Source: Calliopsis andreniformis
Taxonomy: Eukaryota; Arthropoda; Insecta; Hymenoptera; Andrenidae
DNA length: 64,000 bases
Direction of reading: 5' to 3'
NCBI RefSeq assembly: GCF_051401765.1
Contig: NW_027480438.1
Location: 4,712,001-4,776,000 of the forward strand
Shown here: piece after piece, positions 24,501 to 38,301 of the stretch
How positions within the stretch are numbered: the first letter of the stretch is position 1
Layout of the letters: each line of letters opens with the position of its first letter
Position numbers and translations under genes: made by a program
Notes under the pieces: generated by a model
What the model saw: the letters and a program-made list of their open reading frames with translations, nothing else
Database searches by the model: none
What the model was told of the DNA's origin: nothing

Positions 24501-26960
24501 ATCCTCAATACTCAATCCTCAATATTCAACGCACAACCCTCAACCATCAATTCTCAATACTCAACCATCAATCCTCAATTCTCAATACTCAATGGAATAT
24601 CCTGAAATCTCATGGTTGAATACTCAATCCACAATATTCAATAATCTAATCTCAATCCCCAAACATGAATTCTCAACACTCAATCCTCAACACTCAGTCC
24701 TCTCTCTTCAATCCTCCATCCTCAATCCTCAATCCTCAAGCGTCAATCCTCAATCCTCGATCCTCAACCCTCAATCCTCACTCCTCAAACCTCAATTCCG
24801 AATCCTCAATCCTGAATCCTCAACCTTCATCCCTCAGTCCGCAACAATCAATTGTCAATCCTCAATCCTCAATAGAACATCCTCAATTCACTGTTTTCAA
24901 TACTCAATCCCCAACATTCAATCTTCAAATCTCAATCCACAAACATCAATTCTCATCACTCAACCCTCAACACGCAGTCCTCAATCTCCAATCCTCAATC
25001 CTCAATCCTCAATCGTCAATCCTCAATCCCAATCCTCTATCATCAATCCTCAATCCGCAATCCTCAATCCTCAATACTCAATCCTCAATCTTCAATCCTC
25101 AATACTCAATCTTCAATCTTCAATCCTCTATCCTCAATCCTCAATCCTCAATCCGCAATCCTCAATCTTCAATCCTCAATACTCAATCTTCAATCCTCAA
25201 TCCTCAATCCTGAAATCCTCAACCCTCAATATTCAACACACAACCCTCAACCTTCAATCCTCAATACTCAACCATCAATCCTCAATTCTCAATACTCAAT
25301 AGAATATCCTGAATTCTCAGTTTTCAATACTCAATCCTCAATCGTCAATCCTAAATCCCCAATCTTCTATCATCAATCCTCAATCCTCAATCCTCAATCC
25401 TCAATCCTCAATCCTCAATCTTCAATCCTCAATACTCAATCTTCAATCTTCAATCCTCAATCCTCAATCCTCAATCGGCAATCCTCAATCCGCAATCCTC
25501 AATCTTCAATCCTCAATACTCAATCTTCAATCCTCAATCCTGAATCCTGAAATCCCCAGTCCTCTATCTTCAATCCTCAATCCTCAATCCTCAATCCTCA
25601 ATCCACAATCCTCAATCCTCATTCCACAAACCTCAATCCTCAACCCTCAGTCCACATACTTAATTCTCAATTCTCAATACTCAATCCTCAATTCTCAATC
25701 TTCAATCCTCAATCCTCAATCCTCAGTCCTCAGTCCTCAAACATCAATCCTCAACCCTCAATCCTCATCCTCAATCCTCAATCCTCAATCTTCAATCCTC
25801 AATCCTCAATCCCAATACTCTATCATCAATCCTCAATCCGCAATCCTCAATACTCAATACTCAATCCTCAATCTTCAATCCTTAATACTCAATCTTCAAT
25901 CTTCAATCCTCTATCCTCAATCCTCAATCCTCAATCCACAATCCGCAATCCTCAATCCTCAATACTCAATCCTCAATCCTCAATCCTCAATCCTGAATCC
26001 TCAATCTTCAATCCTCCATACTCAATCTTCAATCCTCAATCCTCAGTCCTCAATCTTCAATCCTCAATCCTCAATCCTCAATTCTCAATCCTCAATCCTC
26101 AGTCCTCAGTCCTCAAACATCAATCCTCAACCCTCAATCCTCATCCTCAATCCTCAATCCTCAATCTTCAATCCTCAATACTCAATCTTCAATCCTCAAT
26201 CCTGAATCCTCAGTCCTCAATCCTCAATCCCCAATCAACGATCCTCAATCTTCAATACTCATTCCTCTATCCTCAATCCTCAATACTCAACCATCAATAC
26301 TCAATTCTGAATACTCAATAGAATATCCTGAACTCTCAGGATTCAATACTCAAACATCAATCCTCAACCCTCAGCCCTCATTCTGAATCATCAATCCTCA
26401 ATCCTCAATCCTCAATTTTCAATCCCCAATCCTCAACCCTCAGTCCTCATCCTCAATTCTCAACTCTCAATCCTCAATCCTCAATCCTCAATCCTCAGTC
26501 CTCAATCCTCAATCCTCAATCCCCAAACCTCAATCCCCAACCGTCACTCCTCGTCCTCAATCCTCAACACTCAATCCTCAATCCTCAATCCTCAATCTTC
26601 AATCATCAATACTCAAACTTCAATCCTCAATCCTCAATCTTTAATCCTCAATCCTCAATCCTCAATCCTCAATCCTCAATCCTCAATCCTCAATCTGCAA
26701 TCCTCAATCCTCAATCCTCAATCCTCAATCCTCAATCCTCAATCCTCAATCTTCTATCTTCAATCCCCAATCCTCTATCATCAATCCTCAATTCTCAATC
26801 CTCAATCCTGAAACCTCAATCCTCAATGCTCAATCCTCAATCCTCAATCTTCAATCCTCAATACTCAGTCTTCAATACTCAATCCTCAATCCTCAATCCT
26901 CAATCCTCAGTACTCAATCGTCAGTCTTCAATCCTCAACACTCAATCTTCAATTCTCAAT
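21593..26960 (+). repeat. 5.6-kb higher-order repeat unit, copy 3
   Basis: This is the 5.6-kb unit as it lies inside the second 8.5-kb copy. It shares copy 2's two large heptamer deletions but keeps the copy 1 state at the three sites where copy 2 has private substitutions, so those arose after the 8.5-kb duplication or came in by conversion. Confidence 0.87.
22602..23175 (+). repeat. 308-bp tandem pair, third occurrence
   Basis: Counterpart of 14064-14637 at offset 8,538 bp. The GTCGTCAGC markers are at 22810 and 23118, 308 bp apart. One base differs just before the first marker: CAATGCTCAG here, CAATACTCAG at the earlier copies. The change creates an ATG. Confidence 0.83.
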
Positions 26961-29404
26961 CCCCAATCCTCAATCCTCAATCCTCATTCTTCAATCCTCA
27001 ACACCCAATCCTCAATCTTCAACCCTCAATCCTCAATCCTCAATTCTCAGCCCTCAACCCTCAGCCCTCATCCTCAATCCTCAATCCTCAATCCTTACTC
27101 CTCAATCTTCAATCTTCAATCCCCAGTCCTCAATCTTCAATCCTCAATGCTCAATACTCAATCCTCAATCCTCAGTCCTCAATCCTCAATCCTCAGTCCT
27201 CAACCCTCAATCCTCAATATTCAAACCTCAATCCTCAACCGTCAGTCCTCGTCCTCAATCCTCAACGCTCAATCCTCAATCCTCAATCTTCAATCATCAA
27301 CACTCAATCCTCAATCCTCAATCCTCTATCCTCAATATTCAACACACAACCCTCAACCATCAATTCTCAATACTCAACCATCAATCCTCAATTCTCAATA
27401 CTCAATGGAATATCCTGAATTCTCGTGGTTCAATACTCAATCCGCAATATTCAATAATCAAATCTCAATCCTCAAACATCAATTCTCAACACTCAATCCT
27501 CAACAATCAGTCTTCTCCCTTGAATCCTCCAGCCTCAATCCTCAATGCTCAAGCGTCAATTCTCAATACTCAATCCTCAATCCTGAATCCTCAATAATCA
27601 GTCCTCAAACCTCAATCCTGAATCCTCAATCCTGAATCCTCATGCTTCAGCCCTCAGTCTTCAACAATCAGTTGTCAATGCTCAATCCTCAATAGAATAT
27701 CATCAATTCACTGTTTGCAATACTCAATGCTCAATCTGCAATCTTCAAATCTCTATCCACAAACATCAATTCTCATCACTCAACCCTCAACACTCAGTCC
27801 CCAATCCTCAATCTTTAATCCTCAATCCTCAATCCTCAATCCTCAATCCTCAATCTTCAATCCTCAATACTCAATCTTCAATCCTCAATCCTCAATCCTC
27901 AATCCTCATTCCTCAATACTCAATCGTCAGTCTTCAATCCTCAACACTCAATCTTCAACCCTCAATCCCCAATCCTCAATCCCCAATCATCATTCTTCAA
28001 TCCTCAATACCCAATCCTCAATCTTCCATACTCAATCCTCAATCCTCAATTCTCAATCCTCAATCCTCAGTCCTCAGTATTCAAACAGCAATCCTCAACC
28101 CTCAGCCTTCATCCGCAATCCTCAATCTTCAATCCTCAATCCTCATTCCTCAATCTTCTATCTTCAATCCCCAATCCTCTATCATCAATCCTCAATTCTC
28201 AATCCTCAATCCTGAAACCTCAATCCTCAATGCTCAATCCTCAATCCTCAATCTTCAATCCTCAATACTCAGTCTTCAATACTCAATCCCCAATCCTCAA
28301 TCCTCAATCCTCAGTACTCAATCGTCAGTCTTCAATCCTCAACACTCAATCTTCAATTCTCAATCCCCAATCCTCAATCCTCAATCCTCATTCTTCAATC
28401 CTCAATACCCAATCCTCAATCTTCAATCCTCAATCCTCAATCCTTAATTCTCAGTCCTCAATCCTCAGTCCTCAGTCCTCAAACATCAATCCTCAACCCT
28501 CAGCCCTCATCCTCAATCCTCAATCCTCAATCCTCAATCCTCAATCCTCAATCACCAATCTTCTATCTTCAATCCTCAATACTCAATCTTCAATCCTCAA
28601 TACTCAGTCCTCAAACCTCAATTCTGAATCCTCAATCCTGAATCCTCAATCTTTAATCCTCAGACCTCAACCATCAATGCTCAATTCTCAATACTCAACA
28701 GAACATCCTGAATTCTCAGTTTTCAATGCTCAATCCCCTATCTTCAATTTTAAAATCTCAATCCACAAACATGAATTCTCATCACTCAACCCTCAACACA
28801 CAGTCCTCAATCTTCAATCCTCAATCCTCAATCCTCAATCGTCAATCCTCAATCCTCAATCTTCAATCCTCAGTCCGCAATCCGCAATCTTCAATCATCA
28901 ATACTCAATCTTCAAACCTCAATCCTCAATCATAAAATCCTCGATCCTCAATATTCAGCAGACAACCCTCAACCACCAATACTCAATACTCAACCATCAA
29001 TGCTCAATTCTCAATACTCAATAGAATATACTGAATTCACAGTTTTCAATACCCAATCCTCAATCTTCAATATTCAAGTCTCCTTCCACAAACACCTATT
29101 CTCATCACTCAACCCTCAACACTCAGTCCTCAATCTTCAATCCTCAATCCTCAATCCTCAATCGTCAACACTCAATCCTCAATCCTCAACCCTCGATCCT
29201 CAGTCCTCAAACCTCAATCCTCAATCCTCAATCTTCAATCTTCAATCCTCAATACTCAATCTTCAATCCTCAATCCTCAATCCTCAATCCTCAATCCTCA
29301 ATCCTCAGTCCTCAATACTCAACAGACAACCCTCAACCATCAATCCTCAATACTCAACCATCAATCCTCAGTCCTCTCTCTTCAATCTTCCATCATCAAT
29401 CCTC

Positions 29405-31710
29405 TATCCTCAATCCTCAATCTTCAATCCTCAATCCTCGACCCTCAATCCTCTGCCTTCAAACCTCAATTCCGAATCCTCAATCCTGAATTCTCAATCT
29501 CCATCCCTCAGTCCGCAACAATCTATTGTCAATCCTCAATCCTCAACAGAATATACTCTATTCACAGCTTTCAACACTCAATCCCCAATCTTCCATTTTC
29601 AAATCTCAATCCACAAACATCAATGCTCATCACTCAACCCTCAACACTCAGTCCTCAATCTTCAATCCTGGATGCTCAATCTTCAATCCTCAATCCTCAA
29701 TCCTCAATCGTCAATCTTCAATACTCAATACTCAATCTTCAATCCTCAGTCCTTAATACTCAATCCTCAATCCTCATTCTTCAATCCTCAATACCCAATC
29801 CTAAATATTCAATCCTCAATCCTCAATTCGCAATCCTCATTCCTCAATCCTCAGACCTCAAGCATCAATACTCAACCCTCAGACCTCGTCCTCAATACAC
29901 AACCCTCAATCCTCAATCCTCGATTTTCATTCATCAATATTCAACATTCAATCCTCAATCCTCAATACTCAATACTCAATCCTCAATCCTCAACGTTCAA
30001 TCCTCAATACCCAATCCTCAATCTCCAATCCTCAATCCTCAGTCCTCAATCCTCAATCCTCAGTCCTCAATCCTCTGTCCTCAAACCTCAATCCTGAATT
30101 CTCAATCCTGAATCCTCAATCTTCAGCCCTCAGTCCTCAACAATCAGTTGTCAATCCTCAATCCTCAATAGAATATCATCAATTCACAGTTTTCAATACT
30201 CAATACTCAATCTACAATCTTCAAATCTCTATCCACAAACATCAATTCTTATCACTCAACCCTCTACACTCAGTCCTCAATGTTCAATCCTCAATCCTCA
30301 ATTCTCAATCTTCAATCCTCAATACTGTATCTTCAATCCTCAATCCTCAATCCTCAATCCTCAATCCTCAATCCTCATTCCTCAAACCTCAATCCTCAGC
30401 CCTCAGTCCTCATCCTTAATTCTCAATTCTCAATCCTCAATCCTCAATTCTCAACCTTCAATCCTCAATAATCAATCTCCAACCCTAGATCCTCATTCCC
30501 CAATCCTCAGTCCTTAATCCTCAATCTTCAATCCTCAATCCCCAGTCCACAATCCTCAATCCTCAATCCTCAATCCTCAATCCTCAATCCTCAATATGCA
30601 ACACACAACCCTCAACCATCAATTCTCAATACTCAACCATCAATCCTCAATTCTCAATACTCAATAGAATATCCTGAATTCTCATGGTTCAATACTCAAT
30701 CCACAATATTCAATAATCAAATCTCAATCCTCAAATATCAATTCTCAACACTCAATCCTCAGCACTCAGTCCTCTCTCTTCAATCCTCCATCCTCAATCC
30801 TCAATCCTCAAGAATCAACCCTCAATCCTCAATCCTCAATCCTCAAGAGTCAGCCCACAATCCTCAATCCTCAAACCTCAATTCTCAGTCCTCAAACCTC
30901 AATCCCGAATCCTCAGCTCTGAATCCTCAATCTTCAGCACTCAGTCCTCAACAATCAATTGTCAATCCTCAACCCTCAATAGAATATCCTCAATTCACAG
31001 TTTTCAATACTCAATCACCATTCTTCAATCTTCAAATCTCAATTCACAAACATCAATTCTCATCACTCAACCCTCAACACTCATTCCTCAATCTTCAACC
31101 CTCAATCCTCAATCCTCAATCTTCAATCCTCAGCACACAATCTTCAATCCTCAATCCTCAATCCTCAGTCCTCAATACTCAATCCTCAATCGTCAATCCT
31201 CAATCCCCAATCCTGAATCTTCAATCCTCAATCCTCAATCCTTAATCCTCACTCCTCAATCTTCAATCCTCAATACTCAATCTTCAATCCTCAATCCTCA
31301 ATCCTCAATCCTCATTCCTCAATACTCAATCGTCAGTCTTCAATCCTCAACACTCAATCTTCAACCCTCAATCCCCAATCCTCAATCCCCAATCATCATT
31401 CTTCAATCCTCAATAGCCAATCCTCAATCTTCCATGCTCAATCCTCAATCCTCAATTCTCAATCCTCAATCCTCAGTCCTCAGTCCTCAAACAGCAATCC
31501 TCAACCCTCAGCCTTCATCCTCAATCCTCAATCTTCAATCCTCAATCCTCAATCCTCAATCTTCTATCTTCAATCCCCAAACCTCAATCATCAATCCTCA
31601 ATTCTCAATCCTCAATCCTGAAACCTCAATCCTCAATGCTCAATCCTCAATCCTCAATCTTCAATCCTCAATACTCAGTCTTCAATACTCAATCCTCAAT
31701 CCTCAATCCT
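29405..31710 (+). repeat. Block Z, copy 1 (dispersed 2.3-kb block)
   Basis: It matches 47356-49757 and 51151-53552. The offset to the second copy is 17,951 bp on the left (29526 to 47477, 30280 to 48231) and 18,049 on the right (31434 to 49483). The 98-bp change is 14 heptamers lying between two identical flanks that start at 49213 and 49311 in the longer copy; this copy has only one. Its left part overlaps the end of the second 8.5-kb unit, and the same left part is seen at 20.9-21.6 kb. Confidence 0.87.
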
Positions 31711-32499
31711 CAATCTTCAATCCTCAATACTCAATCTTCAATCCTCAATCCTCAATCCTCAATCCTCATTCCTCAATACTCAACCCTCTATCCTCAATCC
31801 TCAATCCTCGATCCTGAATCCTCAATCTTCAATCCTCCATACTCAATCTTCAATCCTCAATCCTTAATCCTCAATCTTCAATCCTCAATACCCAATCTTC
31901 AATCCTCAATCCTGAATCCTCAGTCCTCAATCCTCAATCCCCAATCAACGATCCTCAATCTTCAATACTCATTCCTCTATCCTCAATCCGCAATACTCAA
32001 CCATCAATCCTCAATTCTGAATACTCAATAGAATATCCTGAACTCTCAGGATTCAATACTCAAATATCAATCCTCAACCCTCAGCCCTCATTCTGTATCA
32101 TCAATCCTCAATCCTCAATCCTCAATTTTCAATCCCCAATCCTCAACCCTCAGTCCTCATCCTCAATTCTCAACTCTCAATCCTCAATCCTCAATCCTCA
32201 ATCCTCAATCCTCAGTCCTCAATCCTCATTCCTCAATCCCCAAACCTCAATCCCCAACCGTCAGTCCTCGTCCTCAATCCTCAACACTCAATCCTCAATC
32301 CTCAATCCTCAATCTTCAATCATCAATACTCAATCTTCAATCCTCAATCCTCAATCTTTAATCCTCAATCCTCAATCCTCAATCCTCAATCCTCAATCAT
32401 CAATCCTCAATCCTCAATCCTCAATCCTCAATCCTCAATCCTCAATCCTCAATCTTCAATCCTCAACACTCAATCTTCAATCCTCAATCCTCAATCTTC

Positions 32500-32930
32500 A
32501 ATCCTCAATACTCATTCTTCAATCCTCAATACCCAATCCTCAAACTTCAATCCTCAATCCTCATTCCTCAATTCTCAATCCTCAATCCTCAGTCCTCAGT
32601 CCTCAAACATCAATCCTCAACCCTCAGCCCTCATCCTCAATCCTCAATCGTCAATCCTCAATCCTCAATCCTCAATCTTCTATCTTCAATCCTCAACACT
32701 CAATCTTCAATCCTCAATCCTCAGTCCTCAAACCTCAATTCTGAATCCTGAATCCTGAATCCTCAATCTTCAATCGTCAGACCTCAACCATCAATGCTCA
32801 ATTCTCAATACTCAACAGAATATCCTTAATTCTCAGTTTTCTATACTCAACCCCAATCTTCAATTTTCAAATCTCAATCCACAAACATCAATTCTCGTCA
32901 CTCAACCCTCAACACTCAGTCCTCAATCTT
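32500..32930 (+). repeat. Dispersed block W, copy 1
   Basis: Earliest copy of the block, recognised by the shortened cassette opening CTCAACA GAATATC CTTAATT near 32813 and the CTCGTCA variant near 32896. Confidence 0.75.
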
Positions 32931-33334
32931 CAATCCTCAATCCTCAATCCTCAATCCTCAATCCTCAATCCTTAATCCTCAATCTTCACCCCTCAGTCCC
33001 CAATCCTCAATCTTCAATCCTGAACCCTCAATCCTCATCCTCAATCCTCAATCCTCAACCTTCAATCCTCAATTCTCAGTACTCAATAGAATATCCTGAA
33101 TTCTCAGGATTCAATACTCAAACATCAACCCTCAACCCTCAGCCCTCATTCTGAATCCTGAATCCTCAATCCTCAATCCTCAATCCTCAATTTTCAAACC
33201 CCAATCCTCAACCCTCAGTCCACATCCTCAATTCTCATTCCTCAATCATCAATCCTCAATCTTCAATCCTCAATAATCTATCTCCAATCCTAGATCCCCA
33301 ATCCTCAATCCTCAACCCTCAACCCTCAATCCTC

Positions 33335-34210
33335 AATCTTCAATCCTCAGTCCTCAATCATCAATTTTCAATCCTTAATCCTCACTCATCAATCCTCAAT
33401 CCTCAATCCTCAATACTCATTCTTCAATCCTCAATCCTTAATCCTCAATCTGCAATCCTCAATACTCAATCCTCAATCCTCAATCGTCAATCCTAAATCC
33501 CCAATCTTCTATCATCAATCCTCAATCCTCAATCCTCAATCCTCAATCCTCAATCCTCAATCCTCAATCCTCAATCTTCAATCCTCAATACTCAATCGTC
33601 AATCTTCAATCCTCAATCCTCAATCCTCAATCGTCAATCCTCATTCCGCAACCCTCAATCTTCAATCCTCAATACTCAATCTTCAATCCTCAATCCTGAA
33701 TCCTGAAATCCCCAGTCCTCTATCTTCAATACTCAATCCTCAATCCTCAATCCTCAATCCACAATCCTCAATCCTCATTCCTCAAACCTCAATCCTCAAC
33801 CCTCAGTCCACATATTTAATTCTCTATTCTCAATACTCAATCCTCAATTCTCAATCTTCAATCCTCAATAATCAATCTCCAATCCTAGATCCTCAATCCC
33901 CGATCCTCAGTCCTTAATCCTCAATCCTCAATCCTAAATCCCCAGTCCACAATCCTCAATCCTCAAACCTCGATCCTCAATCCTCAATCCTCAATATTCA
34001 ACACACAACCCTCAACCATAAATTCTCAATACTCAACCATCAATCCTCAATTCTCAATACTCAATAGAATATCCTGAATTCTCATGGTTGAATACTCAAT
34101 CCACAATATTCAATAATCAAATCTCAATCCTCAAACATCAATTCTCAACACTCAATCCTCAACACTCAGCCCTCTCTCTTCAATCCTCCATCCTCAATCC
34201 TCAATCCTCA
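33335..34210 (+). repeat. 2.0-kb-spaced duplication, copy 1
   Basis: It matches about 35390-36250. The offset is 2,056 bp near 33495 and 2,042 bp from 34060 onward, a difference of exactly two heptamers. Shared markers include the unusual CATAAAT near 34018 and the subtype C cassette at 34060. Confidence 0.77.
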
Positions 34211-34559
34211 AGAGTCAATCCTCAATACTCAATCTGCAATCCTCAATCCTCAATCCTCAATCCTCAAACCACATTCTTCAATCTAAAATACCCAATCCTC
34301 AATCTTCAATACTCAATCTTCAATCCTCAATCCTCAATCCTCAATCCTCAATCCTCAATCCTCAATCCTCAGTCCTCAATACTCAATCCTCAATCGTCAA
34401 TCCTCAATCCCCAATCCTGAATCTTCAATCCTCAATCCTCAATCCTTAATCCTCACTCCTCAATCTTCAATCCTCAACACTCAATCTTCAATCCTCAATC
34501 CTCAATCCTCAATACTCAACCCTCTATCCTCAATCCTCAATCCTCAATCCTCAATCCTC

Positions 34560-35135
34560 AATCTTCAATCCTCAATACTCAATCTTCAATCCTCAATCCT
34601 CAATCCTCAATCCTCATTCCTCAATACTCAATCGTCAGTCTTCAATCCTCAACACTCAATCTTCAACCCTCAATCCCCAATCCTCAATCCCCAATCATCA
34701 TTCTTCAATCCTCAATAGCCAATCCTCAATCTTCCATGCTCAATCCTCAATCCTCAATTCTCAATCCTCAATCCTCAGTCCTCAGTCCTCAAACAGCAAT
34801 CCTCAACCCTCAGCCTTCATCCTCAATCCTCAATCTTCAATCCTCAATCCTCAATCCTGAATCTTCTATCTTCAATCCCCAAACCTCAATCATCAATCCT
34901 CAGTTCTCAATCCTCAATCCTGAAACCTCAATCCTCAATGCTCAATCTTCAATCCTCAATCTTCATTCCTCAATACTCAGTCTTCAATACTCAATCCTCA
35001 ATCCTCAATCCTCAATCCTCAGTACTCAATCGTCAGTCTTCAATCCTCAACACTCAATCTTCAATTCTCAATCCCCAATCCTCAATCCTCAATCCTCATT
35101 CTTCAATCCTCAATACCCAATCCTCAATCTTCAAT
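34560..35135 (+). repeat. Duplication at 2,900 bp, copy 1
   Basis: It matches about 37460-38035 at a constant 2,900 bp (34736 to 37636, 34938 to 37838). The same sequence type also occurs at 31.3-31.7, 49.3-49.7 and 53.1-53.55 kb, so this is one member of a reused block. Confidence 0.8.
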
Positions 35136-35389
35136 ACTCAATCCTCAATCCTCAATTCTCAGTCCTCAATCCTCAATCCTCAATCCTCAATAATCAATCC
35201 TCAATCCTCAATCCTCAGGCCTCAAACATCAATACTCAACCCTCAGCCCTCGTCCTCAATCCACAACACTCAATCCTCAATACTCAATCTTCAATCATCA
35301 ATATTCAATCTTCAATCCTCAATCCTCAATCCTCAATCCTCAGTCCTCAATCTTCATTCCTCGATACTCAATCTTCAATCCTCAATCCT

Positions 35390-36250
35390 CAATCTTCAAT
35401 CCTCAGTCCTCAATCATCAATTTTCAATCCTTAATCCTCACTCATCAATCCTCAATCCTCAATCCTCAATACTCATTCTTCAATCCTCAATCCTCAATCC
35501 TCAATCTGCAATCCTCAATACTCAATCCTCATTCCACAATCGTCATTCCTAAATCCCCAATCTTCTATCATCAATCCTCAATCCTCAATCCTCAATCCTC
35601 AATCCTCAATCCTCAATCTTCAATCCTCAATACTCAATCGTCAATCTTCAATCCTCAATCCTCAATCCTCAATCGTCAATCCTCATTCCGCAACCCTCAA
35701 TCTTCAATCCTCAATACTCAATCTTCAATCCTCAATCCTGAATCCTGAAATCCCCAGTCCTCTATCTTCAATACTCAATCCTCAGTCCTCAATCCTCAAT
35801 CCACAATCCTCAATCCTCATTCCTCAAACCTCAATCCTCAACCATCAGTCCACATACTTAATTCTCTATTCTCAATACTCAATCCTCAATTCTCAGTCTT
35901 CAATCCTCAATAATCAATCTCCAATCCTAGATCCTCAATCCCCGATCCTCAGTCCTTAATCCTCAATCCTCAATCCTAAATCCCCAGTCCACAATCCTCA
36001 ATCCTCAATCCTCAATCCTCAATCCTCAATCCTCAATATTCAACACACAACCCTCAACCATAAATCCTCAATACTCAACCATCAATCCTCAATTCTCAAT
36101 ACTCAATAGAATATCCTGAATTCTCATGGTTGAATACTCAATCCACAATATTCAATAATCAAATCTCAATCCTCAAACATCAATTCTCAACACTCAATCC
36201 TCAACACTCAGCCCTCTCTCTTCAATCCTCAATCCTCAATCCTCAATCCT
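35390..36250 (+). repeat. 2.0-kb-spaced duplication, copy 2
   Basis: Partner of 33335-34210, with the subtype C cassette at 36102. After about 36230 this copy continues with plain heptamers, whereas the first copy has CTCCATC and an AGAGTC variant. Confidence 0.77.
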
Positions 36251-36430
36251 CAATCCTCAATCCTCAGTCCTCAATACTCAATCCTCAATCGTCAATCCTC
36301 AATCCCCAATCCTGAATCTTCAATCCTCAATCCTCAATCCTTAATCCTCACTCCTCAATCTTCAATCCTCAATACTCAATCTTCAATCCTCAATCCTCAA
36401 TCCTCAATACTCAACCCTCTATCCTCAATC

Positions 36431-37700
36431 GTCAGTCTTCAATCCTCAACACTCAATCTTCAACCCTCAATCCCCAATCCTCAATCCCCAATCATCATTC
36501 TTCAATCCTCAATAGCCAATCCTCAATCTTCCATGCTCAATCCTCAATCCTCATTCCTGAATCCTCATTCCTCAAACCTCAGTCCTCAAACCTCAGTCCT
36601 CATCCTCAATTCTCAATTCTCAATCATCAATCCTCAATCCTCAATCTTCAATCCTCAATAATCAATCTCCTATCCTAGATCCTCAACCCCAATACACAAT
36701 CCTTACTCCTCAATCTTCAATCCTCAATCCCCAGTCCTCAATCTTCAATCCTCAATGCTCAATACTCAATCCTCAATCCTCAGTCCTCAATCCTCAATCC
36801 TCAGTCCTCAACCCTCAATCCTCAATATTCAAACCTCAATCCTCAACCGCCAGTCCTCGTCCTCAATCCTCAACGCTCAATCCTCAATCCTCAATCTTCA
36901 ATCATCAACACTCAATCCTCAATCCTCATTCCTCAATCCTCAATATTCAACACACACCCCTCAACCATCAATTCTCAATACTCAACCATCAATCCTCAAT
37001 TCTCAATACTCAATGGAATATACTGAATTCTCATGGTTCAATACTCAATCCGCAATATTCAATAATCAAATCTCAATCCTCAAACATCAATTCTCAACAC
37101 TCAATCCTCAACAATCAGTCTTCTCCCTTGAATCCTCCATCCTCAATCCTCAATGCTCAAGCGTCAATCCTCAATCCTCAATCCTCAATCCTGAATCCTC
37201 AATAATCAGTCCTCAAACCTCAATCCTGAATCCTCAATCCTGAATCCTCATTCTTCAGCTCTCAGTCCTCAACAATCAGTTGTCAATGCTCAATCCTCAA
37301 TAGAATATCATCAATTCACTGTTTTCAATACTCAATGCTCAATCTGCAATCTTCACATCTCTATCCACAAACATCAATTCTCATCACTCAACCCTCAACA
37401 CTCAGTCCCCAATCCTCAATCTTTAATCCTCAATCCTCAATCCTCAATCCTCAATCCTCAATCTTCAATCCTCAATACTCAATCTTCAATCCTCAATCCT
37501 CAATCCTCAATCCTCATTCCTCAATACTCAATCGTCAGTCTTCAATCCTCAACACTCAATCTTCAACCCTCAATCCCCAATCCTCAATCCCCAATCATCA
37601 TTCTTCAATCCTCAATAGCCAATCCTCAATCTTCCATGCTCAATCCTCAATCCTCAATTCTCAATCCTCAATCCTCAGTCCTCAGTCCTCAAACAGCAAT
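36431..37700 (+). repeat. 1.3-kb block Y, copy 1
   Basis: It matches 41282-42480 at 4,851 bp (36755 to 41606, 37335 to 42186), and its middle also matches 49.86-50.69 kb at 13,446 bp. It contains a subtype C cassette at 37009 and a subtype A cassette at 37296, 287 bp (41 heptamers) apart. Confidence 0.83.
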
Positions 37701-38035
37701 CCTCAACCCTCAGCCTTCATCCTCAATCCTCAATCTTCAATCCTCAATCCTCAATCCTGAATCTTCTATCTTCAATCCCCAAACCTCAATCATCAATCCT
37801 CAATTCTCAATCCTCAATCCTGAAACCTCAATCCTCAATGCTCAATCCTCAATCCTCAATCTTCATTCCTCAATACTCAGTCTTCAATACTCAATCCTCA
37901 ATCCTCAATCCTCAATCCTCAGTACTCAATCGTCAGTCTTCAATCCTCAACACTCAATCTTCAATTCTCAATCCCCAATCCTCAATCCTCAATCCTCATT
38001 CTTCAATCCTCAATACCCAATCCTCAATCTTCAAT
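37460..38035 (+). repeat. Duplication at 2,900 bp, copy 2
   Basis: Partner of 34560-35135. It lies directly upstream of the first 1.36-kb higher-order unit (38302). Confidence 0.8.
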
Positions 38036-38301
38036 CCTCAATCCTCAATCCTCAATTCTCAGTCCTCAATCCTCAGTCCTCAGTCCTCAAACATCAATCC
38101 CCAGCCCTCAGCCCTCATCCTCAGTCCTCAATCCTCAATCCTCAATCCTCAATCCTCAATCCCCAATCTTCTATCTTCAATCCGCAATACTCAATCTTCA
38201 ATCCTCAATCCTCAGTCCTCAAACCTCAATTCTGAATCCTCAATCCTGAATCCTCAATCTTTAATCCTCAGACCTCAACCATCAATGCTCAATTCTCAAT
38301 A

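Larger units (their letters stand above)
21593..30103 (+). repeat. 8.5-kb tandem duplication unit, copy 2
   Basis: Second copy of 13055-21592. Seen differences from copy 1 include seven rather than six CTCAATC units at 26703-26751, loss of five heptamers at 27052/27053, an extra T near 28182, and scattered substitutions (for example GTCACTC for GTCAGTC near 26545). These differences mean it is not a simple copy-paste assembly error, although collapse or expansion during assembly cannot be excluded from sequence alone. Confidence 0.9.

Noticed and set aside
13055..30103. The 8.5-kb tandem as a pure assembly duplication
   Set aside because: The copies differ by a one-heptamer gain, a five-heptamer loss, a single-base indel and scattered substitutions, which an artificial copy would not show. 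Copy-number error in assembly remains possible.
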